Source of the DNA: Oscillospiraceae bacterium
Lineage (GTDB): Bacteria; Bacillota; Clostridia; Oscillospirales; Ruminococcaceae
Assembly (NCBI GenBank): GCA_017536625.1
Contig: JAFXGY010000050.1
Coordinates: 1-64,000 of the forward strand
DNA: 64,000 nt
Direction of reading: 5' to 3'
The position numbers were made by a program, and so were the translations under genes. Shown here one piece after another: positions 43,764-53,174 of this stretch (positions are counted from its first letter, which is position 1; the number at the start of each line of letters is the position of its first letter). The notes beneath the pieces were generated by a model, which did not search any database, was not told where the DNA came from, and saw nothing but the letters and a program-made list of their open reading frames with translations.

Positions 43764-45269
43764 TCAAAGAATAATGCTTTCGCCGGTCATGCATTCCGGT
43801 TTTTCAAGACCGAGAAGTTTGAGCATGGTGGGTGCAATATCCGCGAGCACGCCGCCTTCTCTCAGTTCGCAATCATGGTTATAAACGATGAAGGGAACGG
43901 GGTTTGTGCTGTGTGCGGTAAAGGGGCTGCCGTCTTTTGCAAGCATAACGTCTGCGTTGCCGTGGTCGGCGGTGATGAGAACGGCGCCGCCGAGCTCTTT
44001 GACCTTTTCGCAGATTTTGCCGAGGCATTCATCAACCGCTTCGCAGGCGGCAACAGCCGCTTCAAAAACTCCGGTATGGCCGACCATATCGGTGTTTGCG
44101 TAGTTGAGGATTATTACGTCATGTTCGTTTTTATCAAGCTCTTCAAGAAGCTTTTCGGTGACAAGATATGCGCTCATTTCCGGTTGGAGGTCATAAGTCG
44201 CTACGTTCGGGGAAGGGATAAGATCCCTGTCCTCGTTTTTATAGCAGGCTTCAACGCCGCCATTGAAGAAGAAAGTTACATGGGCATATTTTTCCGTTTC
44301 CGCAATTCGGAGCTGGCGAAGACCTTTTTTTGCGATATATTCGCCGAAGGTATCTTCAAGAACAAGGGGAGGATATGCTACCTTTACGTTTTCAAGGGTT
44401 TCGTCATACTGTGCCATGCAGACATAGCAGACTTCCTTTGCGGTTCTTTCGAATCCGGAAAATTCCTTATCAATGATAGCACGGGTCATTTCTCTTGCTC
44501 TGTCGGGGCGGAAGTTCGCGAAAATTACGGAATCGCCGTCTTTAATGCCGGCTTCTTTTTCGCAGATGAAGGGAACGATGAATTCATCGGTAATTCCTTC
44601 GTCATAACTCTTCTGAACAGCCTCTGCGGCGTTTTCTTCAAAGGGAGCATCACCGAGGACGAGAGCTTTATAATGCTTTTCAACACGGTCCCAGCGCTTA
44701 TCACGGTCCATGCCGTAATATCTTCCGCCGACAGAAGCGATTTTTCCGATTCCGGTTTCGGAAAGCTTTGCCTGAAGTTTTTCGATATATCCTTTGCCGG
44801 AAGAAGGGGGAACGTCCCTTCCGTCCATAAAGCAATGGAGATAAACTTTGGAAAGACCGTTTTTCTTCGCCATGTCAATAAGGCCGAAGATATGCTCAAG
44901 ATGGCTGTGAACACCGCCGTCGGAAAGAAGTCCGAGGATATGGAGTGCGGAATCGTTCTTTCTGCAGTTTTCCATGGCGGAAAGAAGCGCTTCGTTTTCA
45001 AAGAAGCTTCCGTCGCGGACTGCATTGGTAATGCGCATAAGGGGCTGATAAACGATTCTTCCTGCGCCGATGTTGGTGTGGCCGACTTCGGAGTTTCCCA
45101 TCTGTCCTTCCGGAAGACCGACGTCAAGTCCGGAAGCACCGATGATGGTTTTGGGGCAGGATTCTTTTATTTTGTCAAGATTCGGCATTTTTGCGGCGCG
45201 GATGGCATTTCCGTAATCGCTTTCGTTATATCCGAATCCGTCGAGTATCATTAAAACAAGTGGTTTCAT
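43764..45269 (-). CDS. gpmI: 2,3-bisphosphoglycerate-independent phosphoglycerate mutase
   Basis: 501 residues. LMILDGFGYNESDYGNAI (metal Asp), the phospho-serine motif GQMGNSEVGHTNIGAGRIVYQ (Ser near 62), MDGRDVPP, NFRPDRARE and ITADHGNAD...HSTNPVPFI give the two-manganese alkaline-phosphatase-like core. Interconverts 3- and 2-phosphoglycerate. Last gene of the pgk-tpiA-gpmI operon, 15 nt after tpiA; AAGGAG upstream. Confidence 0.96.
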   Translation of the reverse strand: MKPLVLMILDGFGYNESDYGNAIRAAKMPNLDKIKESCPKTIIGASGLDVGLPEGQMGNSEVGHTNIGAGRIVYQPLMRITNAVRDGSFFENEALLSAMENCRKNDSALHILGLLSDGGVHSHLEHIFGLIDMAKKNGLSKVYLHCFMDGRDVPPSSGKGYIEKLQAKLSETGIGKIASVGGRYYGMDRDKRWDRVEKHYKALVLGDAPFEENAAEAVQKSYDEGITDEFIVPFICEKEAGIKDGDSVIFANFRPDRAREMTRAIIDKEFSGFERTAKEVCYVCMAQYDETLENVKVAYPPLVLEDTFGEYIAKKGLRQLRIAETEKYAHVTFFFNGGVEACYKNEDRDLIPSPNVATYDLQPEMSAYLVTEKLLEELDKNEHDVIILNYANTDMVGHTGVFEAAVAACEAVDECLGKICEKVKELGGAVLITADHGNADVMLAKDGSPFTAHSTNPVPFIVYNHDCELREGGVLADIAPTMLKLLGLEKPECMTGESIIL

Positions 45270-45284
45270 AGGGTGTTTTTCTCC

Positions 45285-46052
45285 TTAAACGGAAGCTGCT
45301 GCAACGATTGCGGCGAAATCCGGAGCTTTGAGGGAAGCGCCGCCGATAAGTCCGCCGTCAACGTTTTCTTTGGAAAGAAGCTCTGCGGCGTTCTTTGCGT
45401 TCATGCTGCCGCCATACTGAATGGTGATGGCTTCTGCGGCTTCTGCGGAATAAAGTTTTGCGATAAGTGCGCGGATGAATGCGCAGGCTTCTTCTGCCTG
45501 GTCTGCGGTGGCGGTAACGCCGGTTCCGATTGCCCAGACGGGTTCATAGGCGATGATGATGTTTTTAAGTTCCTCTTCAGAAACTCCGCCGAGGGCAACT
45601 TTAAGCTGTTTGCCTACTACCTCTTCCATAATGCCCTGTTCGCGCTCATTAAGAAGTTCGCCGCAGCAAAGAATTACGGTAAGACCTTCATCAAGGGCGG
45701 CACGGGTTCTTTCGTTTACTGTTTCGTCGGTTTCGCCGAAGTACTGTCTTCTTTCGCTGTGACCGATGATTACGTATTCTGCACCGACTTCCTTGATCAT
45801 GGAAGCGGGAATTTCGCCGGTGAATGCGCCGCCGGGTGCCCAGTGGCAGTTCTGTGCGCCGACTTTTACGTTGGAACCGGAAGTTGCGTTGACTGCGGTT
45901 TCAAGGTCAAGATAGGGGGTGCAGACCACAACGGAGCAGTCCGCATCTTTAACGAGAGGAAGAAGTTCTTCGATAAGAGCTTTTGCCTCTGCGCGGGTTT
46001 TGTTCATTTTCCAGTTGCCGGCAATAACAGCGGCGCGTTTGGATTTATTCAT
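45285..46052 (-). CDS. tpiA: Triose-phosphate isomerase
   Basis: 255 residues. AGNWKMNK (Lys13), IGHSERRQYFGETDE (His about 100), AYEPVWAIGTG (catalytic Glu) and QYGGSMNAKNA/GGLIGGASL (phosphate loop) are all present. Links dihydroxyacetone phosphate and glyceraldehyde-3-phosphate. ATG 46052 follows AAAGGACG; a longer in-frame reading runs through the repeat element upstream and is rejected. Confidence 0.97.
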   Translation of the reverse strand: MNKSKRAAVIAGNWKMNKTRAEAKALIEELLPLVKDADCSVVVCTPYLDLETAVNATSGSNVKVGAQNCHWAPGGAFTGEIPASMIKEVGAEYVIIGHSERRQYFGETDETVNERTRAALDEGLTVILCCGELLNEREQGIMEEVVGKQLKVALGGVSEEELKNIIIAYEPVWAIGTGVTATADQAEEACAFIRALIAKLYSAEAAEAITIQYGGSMNAKNAAELLSKENVDGGLIGGASLKAPDFAAIVAAASV

Positions 46053-46066
46053 TGATATCGTCCTTT

Positions 46067-46187
46067 CAAAAGCGCCCCTTGTCAAAGGGGAGAGGGCCAC
46101 GAAGTGGCGAGGGGATTCATAAAAAAGAATCCTTCCACCGTGCCATACGGCAACGATCCCCCTCCCTTTAGGCAAGGGAGGCAATTA
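46067..46187. repeat. Palindromic repeat inside the glycolytic operon
   Basis: Between pgk and tpiA lie three hairpins: CCCCTTGTCAAAGGGG (46075-46090), GCCACGAAGTGGC (46096-46108) and CCTCCCTT/AAGGGAGG with a TAGGC loop (46161-46181). The last is identical, loop included, to 19353-19373. The unit fills almost the whole spacer and may affect processing or attenuation between the genes. Confidence 0.7.
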
Positions 46188-47378
46188 TTATTTCTCGTTA
46201 AGAGCTGCAATGCCGGGAAGTTCGAGTCCTTCGAGGAATTCGAGGGAAGCGCCGCCGCCGGTGGAGATATGGGTCATTTTATCTGCAAAGCCGAGTTTGG
46301 TTACTGCAGCAACAGAATCGCCGCCGCCGATGATGGAAATGCAGTCGGTTTCTGCAATGGCTTCTGCAACTGCGAAGGTGCCGCCTGCAAAGTTTTTGAA
46401 TTCGAAAACGCCCATGGGTCCGTTCCAGATAACGGTTTTTGCGTTTTTGACTGCTTCTTTGAAGAGTTTAACGGATTTGGGACCGATATCCATGCCCATA
46501 AGGCCTTCGGGAATATCTTTGCCTTCAACAAGAACGGGTTCTGCGTTTTCGTCGAATTTATCTGCGGCAATATGGTCAACGGGAAGAAGGAGAGAAACGC
46601 CTTTTTCCTTTGCTTTTGCAAGAAGTTCGGAAGCGAGTTCAAGTTTATCTTCTTCGCAAAGGGAAATGCCGACATTATGGCCTTCTGCTTTAAGGAAGGT
46701 GTATGCCATTGCGCCGCCGACGATAAGGGTATCAACTTTTTCGAGAAGGTTGGTGATTACGCCGATTTTATCGGAAACTTTTGCGCCGCCAAGAACAGCA
46801 ACGAAAGGTCTTACGGGGTTATCAAGAGCTTTGCCCATAACGTCGATTTCCTTCTGGATAAGGAAGCCGCAAACAGCGGGAATGTAATCTGCAACGCCGG
46901 TGGTGGAAGCATGTGCTCTGTGGGCGGTGCCGAATGCATCGTTTACGAAAATTTCAGCAAGGGAAGCAAGTTCTTTTGCGAATTCGGGTGCGTTTTTGGT
47001 TTCTTCTTTATAATAACGAACGTTTTCAAGAAGGGCAACTTCACCTTCTTTAAGGGTTGCGGAAATATCTTTTGCGTCTTCGCCGATGACGTCTTTGCTC
47101 ATTCTTACTTCGCAGCCGAGAAGTTCGGAAAGTCTTGCTGCAACGGGAGCAAGAGAGAATTCCGGAAGCCATTCACCTTTCGGTCTTCCAAGATGGGAGC
47201 AGAGGATTACCTTTGCGCCGTTATCTTTGAGGTATTTGATGGTGGGGAGTGCTGCAACGATTCTTTTATCGTTGGTGATGACGCCTTCTTTAAGCGGTAC
47301 GTTGAAATCGCAGCGGACAAGAACTTTTTTGCCGGCCACTTCGATGTCTTTTACGGACATTTTGTTTGCGGTGTTCAT
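46188..47378 (-). CDS. pgk: Phosphoglycerate kinase
   Basis: 396 residues. [42 protein letters not shown], the hinge [22 protein letters not shown] and GGGDSVAAV are diagnostic. Makes ATP from 1,3-bisphosphoglycerate. ATG 47378 follows AAAGGATG; an extension to 47435 is not family-like. A TTGAAA (47479-47474) and TATATT (47455-47450) pair upstream is a plausible promoter. gapA is not next to it here. Confidence 0.97.
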   Translation of the reverse strand: MNTANKMSVKDIEVAGKKVLVRCDFNVPLKEGVITNDKRIVAALPTIKYLKDNGAKVILCSHLGRPKGEWLPEFSLAPVAARLSELLGCEVRMSKDVIGEDAKDISATLKEGEVALLENVRYYKEETKNAPEFAKELASLAEIFVNDAFGTAHRAHASTTGVADYIPAVCGFLIQKEIDVMGKALDNPVRPFVAVLGGAKVSDKIGVITNLLEKVDTLIVGGAMAYTFLKAEGHNVGISLCEEDKLELASELLAKAKEKGVSLLLPVDHIAADKFDENAEPVLVEGKDIPEGLMGMDIGPKSVKLFKEAVKNAKTVIWNGPMGVFEFKNFAGGTFAVAEAIAETDCISIIGGGDSVAAVTKLGFADKMTHISTGGGASLEFLEGLELPGIAALNEK

Positions 47379-47622
47379 GTGGAAAACATCCTTTCTATGG
47401 TTAAAATATTTTAAAACTTTTAAAAACGAAGCCAAATTACTTCATATTAAATATATAATAAAATTATATATTTTTCAAGGAAAAAAGCTCCACTTCGGCG
47501 AAATGTTCAAGGGCGGGCTTTTTAAAGGATTCTATTGTTAAAAATTTATAATAAAAGGCTTTTGCAAAAAGACTTTACCTTGTGCAAATTCACATTTTGC
47601 GCCTTTTGGCAAAAAGACGCAA

Positions 47623-47654
47623 AAAAGCGCCTTCGGAAAAACCGAAAGCGCTTT
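47623..47654 (-). terminator. Intrinsic terminator of the 47669 lipoprotein gene
   Basis: AAAAGCGC-TTCGG / CCGAAA-GCGCTTTT stem; T-run on the minus strand. The remaining 47379-47622 holds the pgk promoter region and nothing else recognised. Confidence 0.82.
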
Positions 47655-47668
47655 TGGTTTGCGGGGTT

Positions 47669-48412
47669 TTATTCTTCGCCGGTCCAATATTCCACAATTT
47701 CATAGGAATCGGGCATCGAAACAAGAGAAGGATTGAGATATTTATTGAATGCGGTGATGTTTTCGATGGTGATTTTTTCGCCCTGTTCAACGGTCATTCC
47801 GCAAAGAACGGTGTTTTCAAAATAAAAGGTGATATCGCCTTTTTCGGTGGAATAACGCTCGAAGCGGCAATTTTTTCCTCCGAAGGATTCAGTTCCGGCG
47901 GAGGAAAAGGCAATATCCTCTGCAGAAATTTCGAAGGGAACTGCCTTATAATTTGCGGGGTTCACGGTGAACATTTTTTCCTGGTCATCGTCGATATAAT
48001 AATAAATTCCGCCGTCGAGAACGATATGTTCATGGGGAATCACAGGTTCGATGACGTTGCCTTCGTCGTCATATTGGGGTTCGGTGATTTCAAGCTCCGC
48101 AGGTTCCGGATAGCTTGAACCGGTGCGGAGTCCGTTGCTTCCGTGCATAACTTCGGTTCCGTCATCAAGAACATAGACCATATTGTAAGTTCCGCTTTTA
48201 AGCATATTCACATATCCTTCGGAAAGGATTATTTCGTGATTTTCCGTTTCGTTTTCCATTCCGGTCATCTGGGCAATGATAAGTTCGATGTCGTTAGGAA
48301 TAAGGGCGGAAGCTTCATCCAGCCAGGAACTTATGGTTTCTGCCGGGGAGCATCCGGAAAAAGCAAGGAGCATTGCGGCGGAAAGAAAAGCCGCAAGAAT
48401 TTTTTTTGCCAT
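47669..48412 (-). CDS. Predicted lipoprotein, 247 residues
   Basis: Signal peptide with lipobox AFSGC (Cys21), so an outer-surface lipoprotein. The mature part is acidic, with YVNMLKSGTYNMVYVLDDGTEV and CRFERYSTEKGDITFYFEN suggesting a beta-rich, LolA/LppX-like sheet protein that also appears in other Clostridia; I cannot name the family. Two Cys (about 185 and 210) might pair. AGGAGG precedes the start. Confidence 0.75.
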   Translation of the reverse strand: MAKKILAAFLSAAMLLAFSGCSPAETISSWLDEASALIPNDIELIIAQMTGMENETENHEIILSEGYVNMLKSGTYNMVYVLDDGTEVMHGSNGLRTGSSYPEPAELEITEPQYDDEGNVIEPVIPHEHIVLDGGIYYYIDDDQEKMFTVNPANYKAVPFEISAEDIAFSSAGTESFGGKNCRFERYSTEKGDITFYFENTVLCGMTVEQGEKITIENITAFNKYLNPSLVSMPDSYEIVEYWTGEE

Positions 48413-48460
48413 TTTTTAATCCTCCTGCAAGATTTTTTAATTTTTTATCAATCCTTATTA

Positions 48461-48489
48461 TTGACTGAAAATGCAAATGGGGTTATAGT
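48461..48489 (+). promoter_or_regulatory. Probable promoter of the DUF1846 gene
   Basis: TTGACT (48461-48466), 17-bp spacer, TATAGT (48484-48489), leaving a leader of about 120 nt. Confidence 0.65.
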
Positions 48490-48615
48490 TATAAGGTGGT
48501 ATATTTTGAAAACCTATTATAAAAGTAATTATAGCGGATTTCGTTTCTTTTGTCACCACTTTTGAAAAAAGTTAATATACTTTTTAAAAATATAATTCGG
48601 GTTTCAGGGGGAAAT

Positions 48616-50100
48616 ATGCAGAAAACAGGTTTTGACAGCGCAAAATATTTTAAAATGCAGTCCGAAAAGATTAAGGAACGCATTAAAGAATTCGGCGGAA
48701 AGCTCTATCTTGAATTCGGCGGAAAGCTTTTTGATGACTTTCACGCATCAAGGGTACTTCCGGGTTTTGCCTATGATTCAAAGGTAAAGCTCCTTTGCGA
48801 AATGAAGGACCAGGCGGAAATCATCATTGTAATCAACGCCACCGATATCGAAAAGAACAAAGTCCGCGGAGATCTCGGAATCACCTATGACCTTGAGGTA
48901 ATGCGCCTTATCGATGCTTTTTCCTCTCTCGGTCTTTATGTAGGAAGCGTCATCATCGCCCAATATTCCGGACAGAGAGCTGCGGATGCCTTCCGCAAAA
49001 AGCTGGATTCTCTCGGAATAAAAAGCTATATCCACTATCCGATAGAAGGTTACCCCATGGATGTGAACTTCGTCGTAAGCGACGAAGGCTTCGGACGCAA
49101 TGACTATATTGAAACCACAAAACCCCTTGTTGTGGTAACTGCGCCCGGTCCCGGAAGCGGAAAAATGGCAACCTGCCTTTCACAGCTTTTCCATGAAAAC
49201 AAACGCGGAGTCAAAGCCGGCTATGCAAAATTCGAAACCTTCCCGATCTGGAACCTTCCGCTCACCCATCCGGTGAACCTTGCTTATGAAGCAGCCACCG
49301 CCGATCTTGATGACGTCAATATGATCGACCACTATCATCTTGCCGCTTATGGCGAAATGACAGTCAACTATAACCGCGATATCGAAGTTTTCCCGGTACT
49401 CAACAGGATTTTTGAAACCATCCTCGGCGAAAGCCCCTATAAATCCCCGACGGATATGGGCGTCAATATGGTCGGAAACTGCATCAGCGACGATGAAGTT
49501 GTTTGCGAAGCCGCAAAGCAGGAAATCATCCGCCGCTTTTATGAAGCCGCCTGCGAATACCGCCAGGGAAAATGCGACGAAAACCCCATGCTCAAAGTGG
49601 AACTTCTTATGGAACGTGCAGGGGTTGGAATCGAAGACAGACCGGTTGTCGGTGCGGCGAACGCAAAAGCGGAAGAAACCGAAATGCCCGCCACCGCCAT
49701 CGAACTCAAAAACGGAAAAATCATCGTCGGAAAAACAAGTTCTCTTCTCGGTTCTTCTGCCGCAATGCTCCTCAATGCCCTCAAGGAAGTTGCAGGAATC
49801 GAAGATTCCGTCGATATAATCGATCCACTTGTTCTCAAACCCGTCGAGGATCTTAAAAAGAACCATCTTGGCCACAACAACGCAAGGCTCCACCTTGATG
49901 AAGTGCTTCTTGCTCTTGCCATAAGCGCACCGAAGAACCCGGATGCGGCAAAGGCTCTTAATTGCCTCGAAGAACTCCGCGGATGCGAATGCCATTCCAC
50001 CGTGATTCTTTCCCAGGTGGATACCCAGACCTTCAAAAAGCTCGGGCTCAACCTTACCTGTGAACCCAAATACCGCAACAAAAAACTTTATCACGCATAA
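48616..50100 (+). CDS. DUF1846 family protein
   Basis: 494 residues, the family's normal size. GFDSAKYFKMQSEKIKERI, LEFGGKLFDDFHASRVLPGF, APGPGSGKMATCLSQLFHE (P-loop-like) and LNLTCEPKYRNKKLYHA are hallmark stretches. Structures of relatives show a nucleotide-binding-like fold but no settled reaction. ATG 48616 follows AGGGGG. It is followed 12 nt later by exonuclease III, probably one operon. Confidence 0.92.
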   Translation: MQKTGFDSAKYFKMQSEKIKERIKEFGGKLYLEFGGKLFDDFHASRVLPGFAYDSKVKLLCEMKDQAEIIIVINATDIEKNKVRGDLGITYDLEVMRLIDAFSSLGLYVGSVIIAQYSGQRAADAFRKKLDSLGIKSYIHYPIEGYPMDVNFVVSDEGFGRNDYIETTKPLVVVTAPGPGSGKMATCLSQLFHENKRGVKAGYAKFETFPIWNLPLTHPVNLAYEAATADLDDVNMIDHYHLAAYGEMTVNYNRDIEVFPVLNRIFETILGESPYKSPTDMGVNMVGNCISDDEVVCEAAKQEIIRRFYEAACEYRQGKCDENPMLKVELLMERAGVGIEDRPVVGAANAKAEETEMPATAIELKNGKIIVGKTSSLLGSSAAMLLNALKEVAGIEDSVDIIDPLVLKPVEDLKKNHLGHNNARLHLDEVLLALAISAPKNPDAAKALNCLEELRGCECHSTVILSQVDTQTFKKLGLNLTCEPKYRNKKLYHA

Positions 50101-50112
50101 AGGAGATTTTTT

Positions 50113-50865
50113 ATGAAATTTGTATCCTGGAACGTAAACGGTCTTCGTGCCTGCATGGGAAAAGGCTTTTTGGAAAGCTTCAATGAAATGGATGCGGATT
50201 TCTTCTGCCTTCAGGAAACAAAGCTTCAGCCGGACCAGATAAGCCTTGAACTTCCCGGATATTATCAGTTCTGGAACAGCGCCGAGAAAAAAGGATATTC
50301 CGGCACAGCAATTTTTACAAAGCACGAACCTCTTTCCGTAGCATACGGAATCGACGTTGAACGCCATGACCATGAGGGAAGGGTTATCACCCTTGAATAC
50401 CCGGATTTTTACCTTGTTGACGTTTATGTTCCCAACGTCCGCCGCGAACTTGAACGCCTTGAATACCGCATGGACTGGGAAGACTGCTTCAGGGAATATC
50501 TTCTTTCCCTCGATAAGCACAAGCCCGTAATCGTCTGCGGCGATATGAACGTCGCCCATGAGGAAATCGACCTTAAAAATTATAAAACCAACCGTGGCAA
50601 CGCTGGCTTTACCGATGAAGAGAGGGCAAAAATGACCGAACTTCTGGAATCCGGCTTTGCGGATACCTTCCGTTATTTCTATCCGGATATGACCGGGGCT
50701 TATTCCTGGTGGAGCTATATGTTCCATGCAAGGGAAAAGAACACCGGATGGAGAATCGACTATTTCCTCTGTTCAAAACGCTTCTGCGAAAAGCTGGAGG
50801 ACAGCATGATCTATCCCCAGTATCTTGGAAGTGACCATTGCCCCGTTGCAATAACAACAAAATAA
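50113..50865 (+). CDS. xth: Exodeoxyribonuclease III / AP endonuclease
   Basis: 250 residues. MKFVSWNVNGLRA, CLQETKLQ (metal Glu), GDMNVAHEEIDLKN, FTDEERAKM, SWWSYMFHAREKNTGWRIDYFL and GSDHCPVA (catalytic Asp-His) are the ExoA/Xth motifs. It cuts DNA at abasic sites in base excision repair. AGGAGA precedes ATG 50113. Confidence 0.96.
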   Translation: MKFVSWNVNGLRACMGKGFLESFNEMDADFFCLQETKLQPDQISLELPGYYQFWNSAEKKGYSGTAIFTKHEPLSVAYGIDVERHDHEGRVITLEYPDFYLVDVYVPNVRRELERLEYRMDWEDCFREYLLSLDKHKPVIVCGDMNVAHEEIDLKNYKTNRGNAGFTDEERAKMTELLESGFADTFRYFYPDMTGAYSWWSYMFHAREKNTGWRIDYFLCSKRFCEKLEDSMIYPQYLGSDHCPVAITTK

Positions 50866-50879
50866 TCAAAAGCGCAAAA

Positions 50880-50917
50880 AGCGGCATATTCCCGAAAAAG
50901 GAATATGCCGCTTTTTT
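50880..50917 (+). terminator. Intrinsic terminator after xth
   Basis: AGCGGCATATTCC/GGAATATGCCGCT stem and six T. Confidence 0.92.
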
Positions 50918-50927
50918 AAAAACAAAA

Positions 50928-50958
50928 ATGCGCACCCTTTCCGGGTGCGCATAATTTT
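50928..50958 (-). terminator. Intrinsic terminator of the Ig-like surface protein gene
   Basis: TGCGCACCC/GGGTGCGCA stem; T-run on the minus strand. Confidence 0.85.
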
Positions 50959-50968
50959 TTTGTTTCAA

Positions 50969-52246
50969 TTAATCTTCGTCGTCATAATCGTCGTCAGAAA
51001 TGCGTTTTCTTCCGATGAGGAAAAGCGCAACAGCGGCGGCAATAAGGATTACAAGAAGAACGATGATGATCCATGCCCAGAAGGGAACACCGGTTTTTTC
51101 GTTTTCAACGGGTTCAGGCTGGGTAACAATAATGTCGGGTTCGGATTCGGAAGAAGTTTCGTCCGGAACTTCGGGTTCGGAGGAGGAAGGCTCTTCAATC
51201 ACCGGTTCTTCTTCAGAAGAAGTTTCGTCCGGAACTTCGGGTTCGGAGGAAGAAGGTTCTTCTTCCGGTTCGGAAGAGGAGGAAGAAGAGGATTCTTCTT
51301 TGGGTTCTTCCTCTTCGGGCTGGCTGGAAACAGCTTCTTTTACGGTAACATCAAAAGTTGCGGTAAAAGTCTGTTCGTTTTTGGTATAGGAAACGGTTAC
51401 GGTTTCGGTGCCAACTTCTTCAAGCTTGGTGATATCGGCGGTGAAGCCGGAAGTGATTTCTTCGGCGGTGCCGTTGCCTTTATGGGCGCGAAGGGTCATT
51501 CCGGTAAGGTCAAGGCTTTCGCCGACGGTATAGGTAAGTTTGGAAGGTTTCTGATAAATTTCGATTCTGGTGATATCTTCGGGGTTCGCATAGTTGAATT
51601 CCACACGGAAGTGGCTTCTGAAGGTCTGAAGATTGCCGTTGGAATCTGCAGGAGCTTTAAGGAAAACTTCCACGTTCTGAGGTTCATCATAAGTGAAAAC
51701 GGTGGGTTCGACCCAAACAAGATCGGTTACGTCGATTACAGAAGGTTCATAAAGGTCGGTTTCGGGGTTATAATTATAAACAACTGCAGAAACCTTCATT
51801 CCGGTAAGGTCAACGGTATCGCGAAGATAATATACGGTTTTATTGGGCCATTTATCCACCTGAATGGATTTTACATAGTCGAAAGGGGATTTTTCGCCGA
51901 CAACAACGGTATAATTTTTCGATGTAACAAGGGTGGTTCCGTCATCTTTAAGATAATTTACGGAAAAATTATATGTACCGGCAGTGGTGGGTTTGCCGGA
52001 AAGAACCGCTTTGAAAACAACATCACCAAAGGTGTTTTTACGGCTCCAGGAACCGGAAACTTTCAGTCCGGCGGGAACATTTCCGCCAACGGAATATCTT
52101 GTGGCGCCAAGCACGGTATCAATGGTGGATTCAAAGTTCTGGTTGACATAAGCGCCTTTGATGTTTTCTGCTGCGAAAGCCTGAATCGGAAGAATCAGGA
52201 TAATCATAAGAACTGCGATAAAAGCGCAGACTATTCTTTTTTTCAT
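50969..52246 (-). CDS. Membrane-anchored surface protein with Ig-like domains
   Basis: 425 residues. Signal peptide (cleavage near AFA-AE), a first beta domain (about 26-120), two bacterial Ig-like units with the LDLTGM signature (YYLRDTVDLTGMKVSAVV near 145, YTVGESLDLTGMTLRAHK near 245), a Ser/Glu/Pro-rich stalk (about 310-380) holding a 22-residue repeat twice (66 nt period in DNA: 51151 and 51217), one membrane helix and an acidic DDDYDDED tail. No sortase motif; it is held by the helix. Likely adhesin or wall-spanning stalk protein. AAGGAGG upstream. Confidence 0.85.
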   Translation of the reverse strand: MKKRIVCAFIAVLMIILILPIQAFAAENIKGAYVNQNFESTIDTVLGATRYSVGGNVPAGLKVSGSWSRKNTFGDVVFKAVLSGKPTTAGTYNFSVNYLKDDGTTLVTSKNYTVVVGEKSPFDYVKSIQVDKWPNKTVYYLRDTVDLTGMKVSAVVYNYNPETDLYEPSVIDVTDLVWVEPTVFTYDEPQNVEVFLKAPADSNGNLQTFRSHFRVEFNYANPEDITRIEIYQKPSKLTYTVGESLDLTGMTLRAHKGNGTAEEITSGFTADITKLEEVGTETVTVSYTKNEQTFTATFDVTVKEAVSSQPEEEEPKEESSSSSSSEPEEEPSSSEPEVPDETSSEEEPVIEEPSSSEPEVPDETSSESEPDIIVTQPEPVENEKTGVPFWAWIIIVLLVILIAAAVALFLIGRKRISDDDYDDED

Positions 52247-52397
52247 TTATTGTCCTCCTTAATTTTTGAAAGGCATAATTTTATACGATACTATTTTACG
52301 ACAAATCACAAAATACTGCAAGCGGTTTTTTCCAATTATAGAGGGTGAATATAGCCTTTTTGGAATATTTTAAGTAAATTTTTTGTGAACGGAAGGG

Positions 52398-52985
52398 TTA
52401 TTCGGCAAAACTTTGGTTTTTCTGTTCTTTTTTCGCAAAGCTGTTTTTGCCGAAAGGAACAAGATGAGTTTTATCAAGCGCAAGCATTACGGAAGGTATG
52501 AAAACAAACTGAAGAACGATTCCGGGAACGGCATTGATAAAAGCTCCGGCGAAAAATGCCGCGGCAGAAAAACCGTTTGTTCCGGTTCCAAGGAAAAGTA
52601 CCATTGCGATTCCCCAGACTATTCTTCCGCCGAGCATTGCGGCAACCATGCAGCGCAGAAGGGATTTTATACAGTGCCAGCGGGCGTTCTGATAAAGAAA
52701 TCCGCTGATGAATCCATAAGCTGCAAGTTCAAAAGCCATTGCCGCCGCATCCGGGAAAATCGGAGGCATTGAAAAAAGCATTGAACGCATGAGCGGAAGA
52801 ATAAAACCGACCGCAAGCCCATATTTTCCTCCGCAGATAAGTCCGCAAAGAAAAACCGGAATATGCATTGGCAAAAGCATCTGCCCGATTTGCGGAATCT
52901 GGCCGGTGAAGAAGGGAAGAATTACCCCGACTGCGATGAACATTGCGCCGAGAACAAGTTTTTTTATAAAATCTCTGCTTTTCAA
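52398..52985 (-). CDS. ECF transporter S-component, substrate unassigned
   Basis: 195 residues with about six membrane helices. LVLGAMFIAVGVILPFFTG and the LLPMHIPVFLCGLICGGKYGLAVGFILPLMRS segment match ECF S-components of the pantothenate/DUF3816-like group. The vitamin cannot be fixed: no riboswitch is visible in 52986-53174. It needs the shared EcfAA'T module elsewhere in the genome. Start follows GAAAGGAATG. Confidence 0.83.
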   Translation of the reverse strand: MKSRDFIKKLVLGAMFIAVGVILPFFTGQIPQIGQMLLPMHIPVFLCGLICGGKYGLAVGFILPLMRSMLFSMPPIFPDAAAMAFELAAYGFISGFLYQNARWHCIKSLLRCMVAAMLGGRIVWGIAMVLFLGTGTNGFSAAAFFAGAFINAVPGIVLQFVFIPSVMLALDKTHLVPFGKNSFAKKEQKNQSFAE

Positions 52986-53174
52986 AAGAAAACATTCCTT
53001 TCATCAGATGTATGGTCTTTAAAAATTATAGCACCGGAAAACATGGATTTTCAATAATACAGAAAAAATTTTAAAAATTTAACAAAATTAATGAAATAAT
53101 TATAAAAAATATATATTATAAAAAAGGGTTTTGTGTTATTATAAAAGCAGACTTTAAAGAAAAGGATTTTTTTG

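Noticed and set aside
51139..51290. Short DNA repeats as a CRISPR array or minisatellite
   Set aside because: They lie in frame in a Ser/Glu/Pro-rich stalk and keep a 66-nt codon period.
52986..53174. Vitamin riboswitch (THF, TPP or similar) before the ECF S-component
   Set aside because: No conserved blocks of those classes could be found; the region is plain A/T-rich promoter DNA.
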